DNA from: Schistocerca nitens
Lineage: Eukaryota; Arthropoda; Insecta; Orthoptera; Acrididae
Assembly: GCF_023898315.1 (NCBI RefSeq)
Contig: NC_064619.1
Coordinates: 498,080,594-498,144,593, forward strand
Length of the DNA: 64,000 nucleotides
Direction: 5' to 3'
Every line of letters begins with the position of its first letter. The stretch's first letter is position 1. The notes under the pieces are model-generated. The model did not search any database and was not told where the DNA came from. It saw only the letters and a program-made list of their open reading frames with translations. A program made the translations under genes and the position numbers. This document shows, piece by piece, positions 21,676 through 33,117 of the stretch.

Positions 21676-24636
21676 ATGTTGCTCTTTATTGAGAATTTTC
21701 AACTGTCAGCAGATATTTTAACTCCACCCAATCTTAACTCAGTCAATGAGAAATGTCAGCTATCTTTATTGCATCAAAATATTCGAGGACTGAGAAATAA
21801 AATTAATGAACTAACTATCTGCATAGATGAATTAGAGTCTTCAAACCCAGGTGACATAATCTGCCTCTCTGAACATCATGTGACCACTGGTATAGAACTT
21901 TTAAGGGTTACAGGGTTTAGGTTAGCATCTCACTTTTGTAGATCAGAAATGGAGAAAGGAGGAGTTGCCACATTCATCAGGAACTGTCATAAATTTAAGA
22001 ACATAGACATTCATAAATTTTGCCTAGAACAGCATATGGAAGCATGTGCAACAGAATTAGAATTTCACAAAAAATCCTTCATAATATTAAGTGTATATCG
22101 AGCACCTGCAGGTAACTTTAATCTGTTTGTCAACCACCTTGAAGCTGTACTGGCCCATTTAACAACCAAAAACAAAGAAATAGTGGTTGCTGGTGATTTC
22201 AATGTAGATTTCCTTAAAGACTCTCCCAATAAGAACTTGTTTGAGTTAGTAACACTATCATTCAACTTAATTCCCACAGTAAAGTTCCCCACTAGGATAG
22301 CCACTTGCTCACAAACAGCCATTGATAATATCTTTATAGAAAAGTCCAATGAACAAAATTATATTACAAAACCAATAGTCAATGGCCTCTCAGACCATGA
22401 CATGCAGTTCCTTCTGTTAAATGTTAATACTGAACAGGATATAAAATCTGTTAAATCTGAGCTCAAAAGGGTAACCAGTAAGCCAAAAATTGATTATTTT
22501 AGGACACTCCTCAGAGACATTCACTGGACTGATGTTTACAGCGTTCATGGCATGAATGAAAAATATAACATTTTTGCTAATAAAGTGCTTACCTTATTCG
22601 AACACTGCTTTCCCCCAAAACTTACCAAGGTTAGAGCAAAGTCTACAAAGAAGCCATGGATTACTCGAGGAATAGGGGTATCTTGTAAAACAAAAAGAAA
22701 ACTGTATCTGTCACTCCGAAACATTTCCAATGTTGATGCTATAGCACATTATAAGAAATACTGCAAAATATTAAAGACTGTAATACGGATGTCAAAGCAA
22801 ATATATTACAAGGAAAAGATAGTCATATCAGATAACAAAATAAAGACAATATGGGATATAGTGAAGGAGGAGACCGGTAGAACCAGGCATGAAGAGGAAC
22901 AAATAGCATTAAGAGTAAATGATACATTGGTGACAGATGTGTATAGTGTTGCAGAACTTTTTAACAAACATTTTATAACTGTTACTGACAAGATGGGGTT
23001 GTCAGGTTCGGTAGATGCTGCTATGGATTACCTTAGACCAGACATTTCAAGTAACTTCCTTAATATGAATTTGACCCTCACTACCCCAACAGAAATAATG
23101 TCCATCATAAAATCTTTAAAATCAAAAACATCTAGTGGGTATGATGAAATATCAACAAAGTTAATTAAAGAATGTGATTCTGAGCTAAGTAACATATTAA
23201 GCTATCTGTGTAACCAGTCGTTTATTAGTGGAATATTTCCTGAATGGCTGAAATATGCTGAAGTTAAGCCACTGTTTAAGAAGGGAGATAAAGAAATAGC
23301 ATCAAATTTCCGTCCAATTTCACTGTTGCCAGCATTCTCAAAAATTTTCGAAAAAGTAATGTACAGTCGTCTTTATAACCATCTTATCTCAAATAACATA
23401 CTGTCAAAGTCACAGTTTGGATTTCTAAAAGGTTCTGATATTGAGAAGGCTATCTACACTTACAGTGAAAATGTGCTTAATTCATTAGACAAAAAATTGC
23501 AGGCAACTGGTATATTTTGTGATCTGTCAAAGGCATTTGACTGTGTAAATCACAATATCCTTTTAAGTAAACTAGAATATTATAGTATAACAGGAAATGC
23601 TGCAAAATGGTTCAAATCTTATATCTCTGGCAGGAAACAAAGGGTGTTATTAGGAAAGAGACATGTATCAAGCTATCAGGCCTCATCCAACTGGGAACTA
23701 ATTACATGTGGGGTCCCACAAGGTTCCATTTTGGGGCCCTTACTTTTTCTTGTGTATATCAATGACCTTTCATCAGTAACATTACCAGATGCCAAGTTTG
23801 TTTTGTTTGCCGATGATACAAACATTGCAATAAATAGCAAGTCAAATGTAGTCTTAGAAAGATCAGCCAATAAAATATTTGTGGACATTAATCACTGGTT
23901 CCTAGCCAATTCTTTGTCACTAAACTTTGAAAAAACACACTACATGCAGTTCAGAACTTGTAAGGGGTGTCCCAAGAGTATATGTCTAACATACAATGAC
24001 AAGAAGATAGAAGAAGTGGACAGTGTTAAATTCTTGGGATTACAGCTTGATAATAAATTCAACTGGGAGAAGCACACCACAGAACTGCTGAAGCGTCTTA
24101 ACAAATCTCTGTTTGCAATGCGAATTTTGTCAGACATAGGGGATATAAAAATGAAAAAGCTGGCATACTATGCTTACTTTCATTCCATAATGTCATATGG
24201 GATTATTTTTTGGGGTAATTCATCAAGCCAAGCTAAAGTTTTCCGGGCACAAAAACGTGCAGTGAGAGTTATATGTGGTGTGAACTCAAGAACATCCTGC
24301 AGAAACCTGTTTAGGGAACTAGGGATACTAACTACTGCTTCCCAATATATTTATTCCTTAATGAAATTTGTCATTAAAAATATATCACTTTTTCAAACCA
24401 ACAGCTCAATTCATGGAATCAATACTAGAAATAAGAATAATCTTCACAAGGATTTAAAGTCACTTAGTCTTGTACAAAAAGGTGTACATTATTCAGGAAC
24501 ACACATTTTCAATAACTTGCCAGCAGCCATAAAAATCTTAACAACCAATGAAATTCAGTTTAAGAGAAGCCTAAAGGATTTATTGGTGGCCAACTCCTTC
24601 TACTCCATTGATGAATTTCTTAGTAAAACCAACTGA
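21676..24636 (+). CDS. LINE ORF2: endonuclease-reverse transcriptase, unbroken
   Basis: This is an open frame of 986 codons. The APE-type endonuclease begins with HQNIRGLRNK near residue 32, then SEHHV near 65, VVAGDFNVDF near 171 and GLSDHDMQ near 236. RT motifs follow: SSGYDEIS near 490, NFRPISLLPAFSKIFEK near 541, FCDLSKAFDCVNHN near 614, GVPQGSILGPLLF near 678 and the catalytic FADDTN near 711. A post-RT domain contains YGIIFWGNS near 839. No RNase H is visible. All catalytic residues I can identify are present. The first ATG (21676) lies in flanking repeat sequence, so the first few residues are not LINE-encoded. The first ATG within the LINE itself is further in. An intact enzyme of this kind would nick target DNA and prime reverse transcription there. 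Confidence 0.85.
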   Translation: MLLFIENFQLSADILTPPNLNSVNEKCQLSLLHQNIRGLRNKINELTICIDELESSNPGDIICLSEHHVTTGIELLRVTGFRLASHFCRSEMEKGGVATFIRNCHKFKNIDIHKFCLEQHMEACATELEFHKKSFIILSVYRAPAGNFNLFVNHLEAVLAHLTTKNKEIVVAGDFNVDFLKDSPNKNLFELVTLSFNLIPTVKFPTRIATCSQTAIDNIFIEKSNEQNYITKPIVNGLSDHDMQFLLLNVNTEQDIKSVKSELKRVTSKPKIDYFRTLLRDIHWTDVYSVHGMNEKYNIFANKVLTLFEHCFPPKLTKVRAKSTKKPWITRGIGVSCKTKRKLYLSLRNISNVDAIAHYKKYCKILKTVIRMSKQIYYKEKIVISDNKIKTIWDIVKEETGRTRHEEEQIALRVNDTLVTDVYSVAELFNKHFITVTDKMGLSGSVDAAMDYLRPDISSNFLNMNLTLTTPTEIMSIIKSLKSKTSSGYDEISTKLIKECDSELSNILSYLCNQSFISGIFPEWLKYAEVKPLFKKGDKEIASNFRPISLLPAFSKIFEKVMYSRLYNHLISNNILSKSQFGFLKGSDIEKAIYTYSENVLNSLDKKLQATGIFCDLSKAFDCVNHNILLSKLEYYSITGNAAKWFKSYISGRKQRVLLGKRHVSSYQASSNWELITCGVPQGSILGPLLFLVYINDLSSVTLPDAKFVLFADDTNIAINSKSNVVLERSANKIFVDINHWFLANSLSLNFEKTHYMQFRTCKGCPKSICLTYNDKKIEEVDSVKFLGLQLDNKFNWEKHTTELLKRLNKSLFAMRILSDIGDIKMKKLAYYAYFHSIMSYGIIFWGNSSSQAKVFRAQKRAVRVICGVNSRTSCRNLFRELGILTTASQYIYSLMKFVIKNISLFQTNSSIHGINTRNKNNLHKDLKSLSLVQKGVHYSGTHIFNNLPAAIKILTTNEIQFKRSLKDLLVANSFYSIDEFLSKTN

Positions 24637-24698
24637 TTTGTATATAAGTACAACATAACTTCTGCACAATTTCAGTGCAGTAATGTGTTCATTGAAAA

Positions 24699-24733
<35 letters not shown>

Positions 24734-25056
24734 GTATAATCTAACTTCTGCACCATTTCAGTGCAGTAATGTGTTCATTGTAAATAAGTATTACAGTAGT
24801 TGTATTACCTTATAAATAAATAAACTTTTTTATTTTAAATTCAGTGCATTAGTATTTGTAAAATTACTCTTAGTGTTCATTAAAAAATGACGATCATTCC
24901 ACTTGGGACCTGTGGAATGGTACATTAGCTTATTTGTTTTAATTGTAAATATTTGTCATGTATTGTTGTTTTTCTGACATGTTCCACATCCTGGAGGACC
25001 TCCTCACTACGGATCAATCGGAATGAAAGTAAATCTAATCTCTAAAATCTAATTGC
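21698..25056 (+). mobile_element. LINE (Jockey superfamily, no RNase H), probably 5'-truncated
   Basis: The left boundary is inferred from where the right arm of the host foldback repeat is interrupted (around 21697). The right boundary is the end of an AATCTAAT-type tail near 25056, after which the arm resumes at TTGCACTACTTC. Only about 4 bp (ATTG) could be a target duplication. Nothing like an ORF1 lies upstream, so the copy is probably truncated just before or within the start of ORF2. The 3' untranslated part holds a (TG)15 tract between two 38-bp direct repeats. Confidence 0.75.
24657..24780. repeat. 38-bp direct repeats around a (TG)15 tract
   Basis: The unit AACTTCTGCACAATTTCAGT... 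at 24657-24694 recurs at 24743-24780 with one difference. The TG microsatellite lies between them at 24701-24731. All of it is in the LINE 3' untranslated region. Confidence 0.9.
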
Positions 25057-25494
25057 ACTACTTCTTCTTGGACCATTCACTGTTTCTGTGTTGCTTTTTT
25101 TTACCACATAGTTTGGCACATCTTCCTGTTTTCATGCTTGAAATGTGTTCAATTTTTGATGGGCTGTCCACTGGGCCATCTTAAATCTGAGGGGGCAGGG
25201 GGGGGGGGAGGGGTGCGATGGGAAGTTCCCCTTGTTAGTACTGTACAACTGTATGGGGAAGAGGCTGAGAGTGCCTAAAATTGGTAAGTATGTAGTTGCC
25301 TAGATGAGACATTTCAATACAAATACCATGTAGTCTCTAACTGCTAATATTATACACACATTGACACATAATTACTATTATAGCTTTTTTTAGGACACAG
25401 CATTGTAATATATTATATAGAATAACAGTGAACTAATTTCATCAAAAGGAAAATTCACTCAAAGAAACATTTAATTATGATACTGAATTGCTAG

Positions 25495-25803
25495 CCAGTA
25501 CTTACCTTCACAAGGCAAAATATTTAGCATTGCCATTAAGAAACAAATAAAACAGTAGGAGCAAATGACAGTGTCCTACAGGCTCTCTCTGCTATCCCCC
25601 CTTCATCTCCGTCTGCCCTAAGCCTCATTACAGGTTGGTCTCTCTCAACCTGGCCACTGAGTGATATACCCTTCCTCTTTAACATTCCCTCCCTAACGAA
25701 AGGCCTAATAGTTCCGAAAGTTGGGATAGTATTGTGTACCTTTAATTTTTTTATGTGTCTATCAGCTGTACTAAATATTTTGCCTCGTGGAGGTAAGTAC
25801 TGG
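25495..25803. mobile_element. PLE-type foldback remnant
   Basis: 33-bp arms at 25495-25527 and 25771-25803 are inverted with two mismatches. Between them lie a pyrimidine-rich stretch and GTTCCGAAAGTTGGGATAG, which resembles the 3' untranslated end of Penelope-like elements. There is no coding sequence. It is probably a terminal scrap. Confidence 0.5.
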
Positions 25804-26218
25804 ATCATAACTGTAATATATTGTATATTGTGCTCTACTTGTGTAACATTATTTTGTTGCCGTGTGGGAAATCTGAACAATGTTGTTATGATATTGCACG
25901 AGTTATGCAACAGAGATACGAGATGAAGACTGTCAGTTCACCTTTGAGAGAGCTTACTGCTCTTTGCATTGTGACATTTACTCCATGAAACAAATAATTC
26001 ACCAAAATGGAACTTAAATTTATGTGACTTATGTTCAAGATATTTTTCTTTCTTTTAATAATAATAATAATAATAAATCAAATTATGTTCAAATGCTTGT
26101 AGTAGCTGGTGGATGTTATCGTAACTAGATTCTATTGCATAGTCCACGCATTATTGGCAGTTGTCATTGAAGTGTACTGTTTCTTCAAGAATGTATTTTG
26201 TTAAATATTCCTAAAGGT

Positions 26219-28441
26219 TTCTTCAGATGAAATGGGAGATATGATACTGCGTGAAGAGTTCGACAGAGCACTGAAAGCCCTAAGTCGAAACAAGGACCCG
26301 GGAGTAGACAAAATTCCATTATAACTATGAAGAAACTGCAAAAAGGTGGAAATTTAAGGAGATGGGACCTGGATAAACTGAAAGAACCAGAGGTTGTACA
26401 GAGTTTCACGGAGAGCATAAGGGAACAATTGACAGAAATGGGGGAAAGAAATACAGTAGAAGAAGAATGGGTAGCTTTGAGGAATGAAATAGTGAAGGCA
26501 GCAGAAGATCAAGTAGGTAAAAAGACGGGGGCTAGTAAAAATCCTTGGGTAACAGAAGAGATACTGAATTTAATTGATGAAAGGAGAAAATACAAAAATG
26601 CAGCAAGTGAAGCAGGCAAAAAGGAATACAAACGTCTCAAAAATGAGATCGACAGGAAGTGCAAAATGTCTAAGCAGGGATGGCTAGAGGACAAAAGTAA
26701 GGATGTAGTGACTTATCTCATGAGGGGTAAGATAGATACTGCCTACAGGAAAATTAAAGAGACCTTTGGAGAAAAGAGAACCACTTGCATGAATATCAGG
26801 AGCTCAGATGGAAATCCAGTTCTAAGCAAAGAAGGGAAAGCAGAAAGGTGGAAGGAGTATATAGAGGGCCTATACAGGGGTGATGTTCTTGAGGACAATA
26901 TTATGGAAATGGAAGAGGAGGTAGATGAAGATGAAATGCGTGAAGAGTTCGACAGAGCAATGAAAGACCTAAGTCGAAACAAGGCCCCGGGAGTAGACAA
27001 CATTCCATTAGAACTACTGACAGCCTTGCGAGAGCCAGTCCTGACAAGACTCTACCATCTGGTGAGCAAGATGTATGAGACAGGCATAATTCCCTCAGAC
27101 TTCAAGAAGAATATAATAATTCCAATCCCAAAGTCAGCAGGTGTTGACAGATGTGAAAATTACCGAACAACCAGTTTAATAAGTCACAGATGCAAAATAC
27201 TAACACGAATTCTTTACAGACGAATGGAAAAACTGATGGAAGCCGACCTCGGAGAAGATCAGTTTGGATTCCGTAGAAATGTTGGAACACGTGAGGCAAT
27301 ACTGACCCTATGACTTATCTTAGAAGAAAGATTAAGGAAAGGCAAACCTACGTTTCTAGCATTTGTAGACTTAGAGAAAGCTTTTGACAATGTTGACTGG
27401 AATACTCTCTTTCAAATTCTGAAGGTGGCAGGGGTAAAATACAGGGAGCAAAAAGCTATTTACAATTTGTACAGAAACCAGATGGCAGTTATAAGAGTCG
27501 AGGGACATGAAAGGGAAGCAGTGGTTGGGAAGGGAGTGAGACAGGGTTGTAGCCTCTCCCCGATGCTATTCAATCTGTATATTGAGCAAGCAATACAGGA
27601 AACAAAAGAAAAGTTCGGAGTAGGTATTAAAATCCATGGAGAAGAAATAAAAACTTTGAGGTTCGCTGATGACATTGTAATTCTGTCAGAGACAGCAAAG
27701 GACTTGGAAGAGCAGTTGAACGGAATGGATAGTGTCGTGAAAAGAGGATATAAGATGAACATCAACAAAAGCAAAACGAGGATAATGGAATATAGTCGAA
27801 TTAAGTCGGGTGATGCTGCGGGAATTAGATTAGGAAATGAGACACTTAAAGTAGTAAAGGATTTTTGCTATTTGGGGAGCAAAATAACTGATGATGGTCA
27901 AAGTAGAGAGGATATAAAATGTAGACTGGCAATGGCAAGGAAAGCGTTTCTGAAGAAGAGAAATTTGTTAACATCGAGTATTGATTTAAGTGTCAGGAAG
28001 TCGTTGCTTAAAGTATTTGTATGGAGTGCAGCCATGTATGGAAGTGAAACATGGACAATAAATAGTTTGGACAAGAAGAAAATAGAAGCTTTCGAAATGT
28101 GGTGCTACAGAAGAATGCTGAAGATTAGATGGGTAGATCACATGACTAATGAGGAGGTATTGAATAGAACTGGGGAGAAGAGGAGTTTGTGGCACAACTT
28201 GACTAGAAGAGGGATCAGTTGGTAGGACATGTTCTGAGGCATCAAGGGATCACCAATTTAGTACTGGAGGGCAGCATGGAGGGTAAAACTCATAGAGGGA
28301 GACCAAGAGGTGAATACACTAAGCAGATTCAGAAGGATGTAGGCTGCAGCAGGTACTGGGAGATGAAGAGGCTTGCACAGGATAGAGTAGCATGGAGAGC
28401 TGGATCAAACCAGTCTCAGGACTGAAGACCACAACAACAAC
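26219..28441 (+). mobile_element. RTE-like LINE insertion, 12-bp target duplication, chimaeric 5' end
   Basis: The direct repeat ATTCCTAAAGGT at 26207-26218 and 28442-28453 brackets the insertion. The 3' end is CTGAAGACCACAACAACAAC, the usual terminus of this abundant locust family. The copy is 5'-truncated and lacks the endonuclease. Its first about 105 bp (26219-26325) are out of order: they duplicate, in the same orientation, the segment at about 26930-27015, including 15 bp absent from the downstream copy. The main body starts near 26326. Because the target duplication encloses both parts, they were joined during insertion. Confidence 0.9.
26327..28425 (+). pseudogene. RTE-like LINE RT, nearly intact
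   Basis: The pre-RT linker spans 26327-26920 (RWKEYIEGLYRG near 26851). RT motifs follow: NKAPGVDNIPLELL near 26980, ENYRTTSLIS near 27158, QFGFRRNVGTREAI near 27260, FVDLEKAFDNVDW near 27362, GVRQGCSLSPMLFN near 27535 and the catalytic FADDIV near 27661. The C-terminal domain has WCYRRMLKIRWVDHM near 28100 and GHVLRHQGITNLVLEG near 28222. One in-frame TGA at 27311-27313 and one frame change near 28200-28220 are the only breaks I see, so decay is slight. The enzyme would copy its RNA at a nicked target, but the endonuclease is missing here. Confidence 0.9.
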
Positions 28442-28453
28442 ATTCCTAAAGGT

Positions 28454-29679
28454 ATGTTGGGAGTGTTAATTGTGTGGGTCAAACCTTATGTATCCTAGAT
28501 ATTTCAGCAATTCGTAGATTCTGTGGACTGATGAAAAATGGATGGATAATTAGAACCTGAAAATACAATCATATTCCTTTTAGGAAACATTTTTTTATTT
28601 CTGCAATTTTTTAACTTATGGCAATACAATGACTACCATCCTCTCTCCATTGGGAGTGCCATATCAGCCCATGTGGAGACTCAGGGCAGTCTACGAATAT
28701 GAAAGTAACTGTTTTATGAAGATCCTAGGAACAGATTGCACAGATTCTAAATGAGGTTGCTGAAAGAACTACAAGACTTTGTCACAGAAGTTCAACAGTA
28801 AATCAGTCGAGAATTAAGTACAATTTCACCTGAAATTCTAATTAGTATTTTTTCACGAAACATTATTAAAAACAAGAACTGGTTTTAATTTTATGAATCA
28901 AGGGAGTCTCTAAAGTGTGCAATCATTAAAGAGAGTATCTTTCCCCTTAGCTACTACAAGTTTTGTTTCACAGATATTAAATATTCAAAGCTCTCACAAT
29001 AGTTCATTTTCAATTAGGTGTTACTGTAGTTAATTGACCTAAGGACAGTTGGGAGATAATTCATAGCCTAATGATAATGTAAGTATGCAACAGTGTGTAA
29101 TACATCGCACCTCCCCTAGCTGTAACATAGCTCCTTCTATTTAGTTTTGTGGTTATTAATTAGGCACTCACTTGGCCAGTTTTATTTCTGTGGCCGTCTC
29201 ATTTTCAGCTCACTAAAAATAAAGGAAAAAATTCAGATGCAAATTTGACTTGTCTTCTCCTGGTCTCCTGGTAGATGCTGAACCGAGAGGACACAAAGAG
29301 AGGCACACTCACATTTTTGTAATTGCTCAATTAACAGCGAGATTCAAAATACCCTGGTGTGGACTATGTCAGTTAAAAACTTATTCAATGATTTTATCTT
29401 TATGCAGATAGAAAAAATGATGCAGAAAGAGTGTTACTCTGAAAGGAAAAAAAAAAAAAGTTTTTTCTGCCAGTAACTGTTTGTCATATGAGAAGTGTAA
29501 AATAGCTGTGTACAGGGAGAACAGTAATAAGTCAGTATAGAATGAACACATAGCAACGTATGTAAGTTGTATGGATATAATATAAGAGAAGTGTAGACTT
29601 CATAACACATAAAAGAAAACATGAGGCATATATTTTCTTAGCAAGAAACTATGTAACGTATCCTCTCACATCAAAGAAA
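28454..29679. other. Unassigned AT-rich region
   Basis: No gene or known repeat recognised. A 12-base A-rich run at 29448-29459 is the only notable feature. Confidence 0.4.
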
Positions 29680-31072
29680 TGTGCTATGACCTTCACCGAC
29701 TCACAACCATTCCCACCCCATTACCAACTGGTACACTATTCATCACTTCCCTATACACTAACATCCTTTCATGCACACTGCCTTGCTACTATTAAACAAT
29801 ATCTGTCCCAATGTCCTTCCACTATAGACCCACCAACTCATTTCTGATGGTCTGAGTACAAGGCCAAGGCACCCTAGCTTCATTCCTCCTCAGCCAGAAC
29901 ACCTTCTCTCCTGATCACTTCACCTGGTCATACTCAGCCCAACTTTTCACCTTCCTGGCCAATGACCTTCACCTCTCTGATAGCTCCATTCAAATCACTG
30001 TCCATAACAAGCTCACTAACCATCAACAGTACTTGCAATTTGACAGCTGCCATCTGTCACACCAAAAATTAGTTTCAAATAGTCTGGCGACCCATGAATG
30101 GCTAATCTACAGTGACAAGAATTTCCTGCCCAGTACGCTGAAGATCTCACTAAGTCCATTGACAGATTTCATGTGCCACATCCTCACACATTCCTAATTC
30201 TCCCACCTACCTCAAGATCCAGTTGCAAAGAAACATACTTCTCATACCCAATATCATCCCAGACTGGAAAATCTGAAACGCATCTCTTGCCAGGGTTTCA
30301 ACTATTTATCATCATGCCCAGAAATGAGGAACATCTTATTCACAATCCTTCTCATGGTTCCTAAACTGCCACTCCACTGCCTATCCAACCTACACAATAA
30401 CCTGGTGGATACTTGTACCACACCCTTGTGGATACTTGTACCATACGCTTGCCACATGGTTCATATCACTGTGAAAGACCCAGTCCAAGACTTGACCAAT
30501 TTACCCACCCAGCACATCCTACTCCTGTTGTGTAACAGACTTATGCTATCCCATCAAAGGGAGGGCCACTTAAAGCAGTCATATCATATACAAGCTCTCG
30601 TGCAATTTCTGCATAGTATTTTATGAATGCTTGACCAGCAACTGGCTACCTGCCCAAATGAATTTCCACTGCCTATCTGCAGGCAAGAGCAGAGCTGGCC
30701 ACCCAATGGCAGAACATGCTGTTGAGAATAATATGTTTGATTTCAATGACTGCTTCAGAACTTGTGCTATCCAGATCTTTCCCTCTAGCACCAGCTTTTC
30801 TGGACTATGTAGATGGGAGTTGCCCTTGCAACTTCCCTTAATTTATCCATACACCCTTCCACAGAGCCTCCCTTTCCTTTGTTCTGCCATACCCTCCCAA
30901 TCCACTCCTCCAGGTCATTGTCATCATGTGTCAAAGTCATCATTGCTGGTCCTGGGGTGCTGTATTCCCATCCTGTGCACCCACTGCCTTCCTTTGAGCC
31001 ATTAGCCACCCTTCCACAACCAGCCTCCTTTCTCCCCTCATCCACATCCCCCAACACACATTTTGTTTGTTC

Positions 31073-31127
<55 letters not shown>

Positions 31128-31530
31128 AGAGAGAGAAAGATTACTCAACACAAATTACAAAATGCCAACACAGAATGTACATGAACAAAGTTCCACAGAA
31201 CATTTCTTGACACTCGAATAAGAGGAAGACTGCAATAAATGGAAAAATATAACACCACAACACCAAATTTAACATTTTCTCTCTCTCTGATTCCATTTTA
31301 TGATATTTCAAAGTTCTGATGTTTCGAATAGTTGTTTTGTGTGTGTATGTGGCTGTGTGTGTGCATGTGCGCGCGTGTGCAGACACACACGCGCACCTCT
31401 CCGATGAGGGCCTTGTTGGACAAAAGTTCATTTTCTGACAGTCTTTTTGTTTGTTGTGCCTATTGCGACTCAGCATCTCCGCTATAGGGTGAGTAGCAAC
31501 TGTCCTTTTCACAATACTGTTACATTTCTT
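29680..31530 (+). mobile_element. Penelope-like element remnant
   Basis: Scraps of the PLE RT region (HFTWSYSAQLFTFLANDLHL, near 29920) lead to RISCQGFNYLSSCPEMRN near 30270, a decayed Cys-pair linker and GIY-YIG region (30360-30640), and a pyrimidine-rich 3' part containing a long TG tract. The end GGTGAGTAGCAACTGTCC...CAATACTGTTACA (31490-31530) matches the terminus of the 48.2-kb copy. Broken in many places. Orientation matches the copy at 45446-48264. Confidence 0.7.
31074..31124. repeat. (TG)n microsatellite
   Basis: About 25 TG units within the PLE 3' untranslated region, followed by a short GA tract. Confidence 0.95.
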
Positions 31531-32150
31531 CAGTGTTGATGAAAGTGGATAAATGTTCGAATGATGTCACTGTAGTGTACATCAATTAGGGGAGCCAACC
31601 ATCTATGCTGAAAACCCCTTTTGCTGTAAAGTTAAAATGTGCACTTGTTGACGGATTAGTGTAGGTCAATCATGTTACATTTACAACTTGAGACACAGCG
31701 CGCCCTGCTAAACTGCACTGCATATGAATGTTTACTTTAATCACAATAACATAGGTGGGTGTACTAAACAATTTCCTCTGATCAATAGATTATTGAGAAG
31801 GAGGTTCCCAATCAAAAAAACACAAACTGTGCAAGTCACGAGAGTTGTAAAAAACATGAATAACCATTTAGCAAGTATAGATTGCTATTCTTTTCCTAAT
31901 ACAGTCATTATTCCATTTTAAATTTTCCATTGTTTTATTCAGTAATTATCTTAAAATAATTTTGATGCCAACATAACTTAAGAAAATTAAATTTAGTTTT
32001 GTGTCAGGTTGGTACAACAATTACTGAAGTAGTCAGTTTTTGTAACATGTGAATACATTTCTTTGATGAATTCTGCCAAAGTTTCTCAGCTTTGGTGGAC
32101 ATGTGCAGAATCACACTCCATGTAGTCTTACATCAAACTGTGGCACATAA
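31531..32150. other. Unassigned region
   Basis: No gene recognised in this stretch, which lies between a PLE end and the left end of the pogo-like transposon. Confidence 0.4.
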
Positions 32151-32548
32151 ACACCATATTTTATGGACTATAAGACAAAATTTTTTCTTCAAGAAACTGC
32201 TCCCAAAATTCAGGTGTGTCTTATACTCAAAATTTTTATACAAACATCTAGTGTTGGATTTAAACTCCCAATAGTCTTAAAAATGGCCATAAATTCAATG
32301 CTGAGGAAAACCAATCTCACCTGGCAACATTGAATAATTGGCAGCACCAGTGCACTGATGCGATGAACGTGAGTTGGGGAGATTCACAAGCTTGCTAACA
32401 CTGTCTCCCTCCCACACCTTCTTCACAAATCCAGAACACTGTCTAACCTATGGTGCGTCACTGCACTCTACAGTACCAGTGAACTTGAACTGAAAGTGAT
32501 ATGTGTTACTGGTAACTGTACACAGTTTTGTTAGTAGCTAGTTTCATA

Positions 32549-32736
32549 ATGGAAAAAAGTAGAAGGTATTCTTCTGATTCCAGTCATAAATTGAAGGTAA
32601 CAGCATATGCACAACAACATGACAACATGGAAAAAGAGCAGCTGAGTGGCATTTCAATTCTTCATCAGTAGGAAAAAACCATTCGCTATTGCTGGGCTAG
32701 TAAAGAAGAACTGAAAATGATGAGGAAGACTAAATG
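32549..32736 (+). pseudogene. pogo-like transposase, N-terminal piece
   Basis: An ATG at 32549 opens MEKSRRYSSDSSHKLKVTAY. This matches the start of the psq/BrkDBD-like helix-turn-helix of pogo and jerky-type transposases (SHKLKVxxYA pattern). A TAG near 32670 interrupts it. The piece ends at the LINE target site (GAAGACTAAATG, 32725-32736). It would bind the transposon ends. Confidence 0.75.
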
Positions 32737-33117
32737 GTTGGTTGGTTTAAGAGGAGGAGGGGGGGGGGGGGGGAGAGTAGACCAAACTGCGTGGTCATCG
32801 GTCCCTTGTTCATATAAAACAAGTCCACAAGGAGTAGAATAAAACAAAAGACATGTTCAGCATAATACTGAAAGAAACAAAAAACCAAAACAAACTAAGA
32901 AAAGGCAACAAACACTAAAAGGAACAAAAGAGGACAAGGAAACAACAGAGAGACCCAAGAAACAATTAGCAAAGAGTAAAACAAGAAAGCAGATTACAGT
33001 GGCTGGCCGACCACGGGAATAAAAAGGAGAAGCCAGCCACTCTGCAACACATTAAAACTTCCACGATAAAAGCACTAGGGTGCAGGACACAGAGGGACAA
33101 AGGACATGCACTAAAAC

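Larger units (their letters stand above)
20702..25240. mobile_element. Foldback repeat split by a LINE
   Basis: The sequence 20702-20880 is repeated in inverse orientation at about 25065-25240. The shared core includes TGATGGGCTGTCCACTGGGC and TTCACTGTTTCTG, plus an outer AGTTCCCC-type end. The interior 20900-21690 has no open frame but matches my memory of a common locust foldback family (segments CCACCGGAAAACAC near 21153 and GTGACGGTATCTGTGTCA near 21192). Taking out the LINE at 21698-25056 leaves about 1.2 kb with both arms. It has no coding capacity, so it would depend on another element. Exact outer ends are uncertain by some 10 bp. Confidence 0.65.

Noticed and set aside
30785-31184. 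Frames of 90-123 codons on both strands
   Set aside because: PLE 3' region and TG tract; no protein features.
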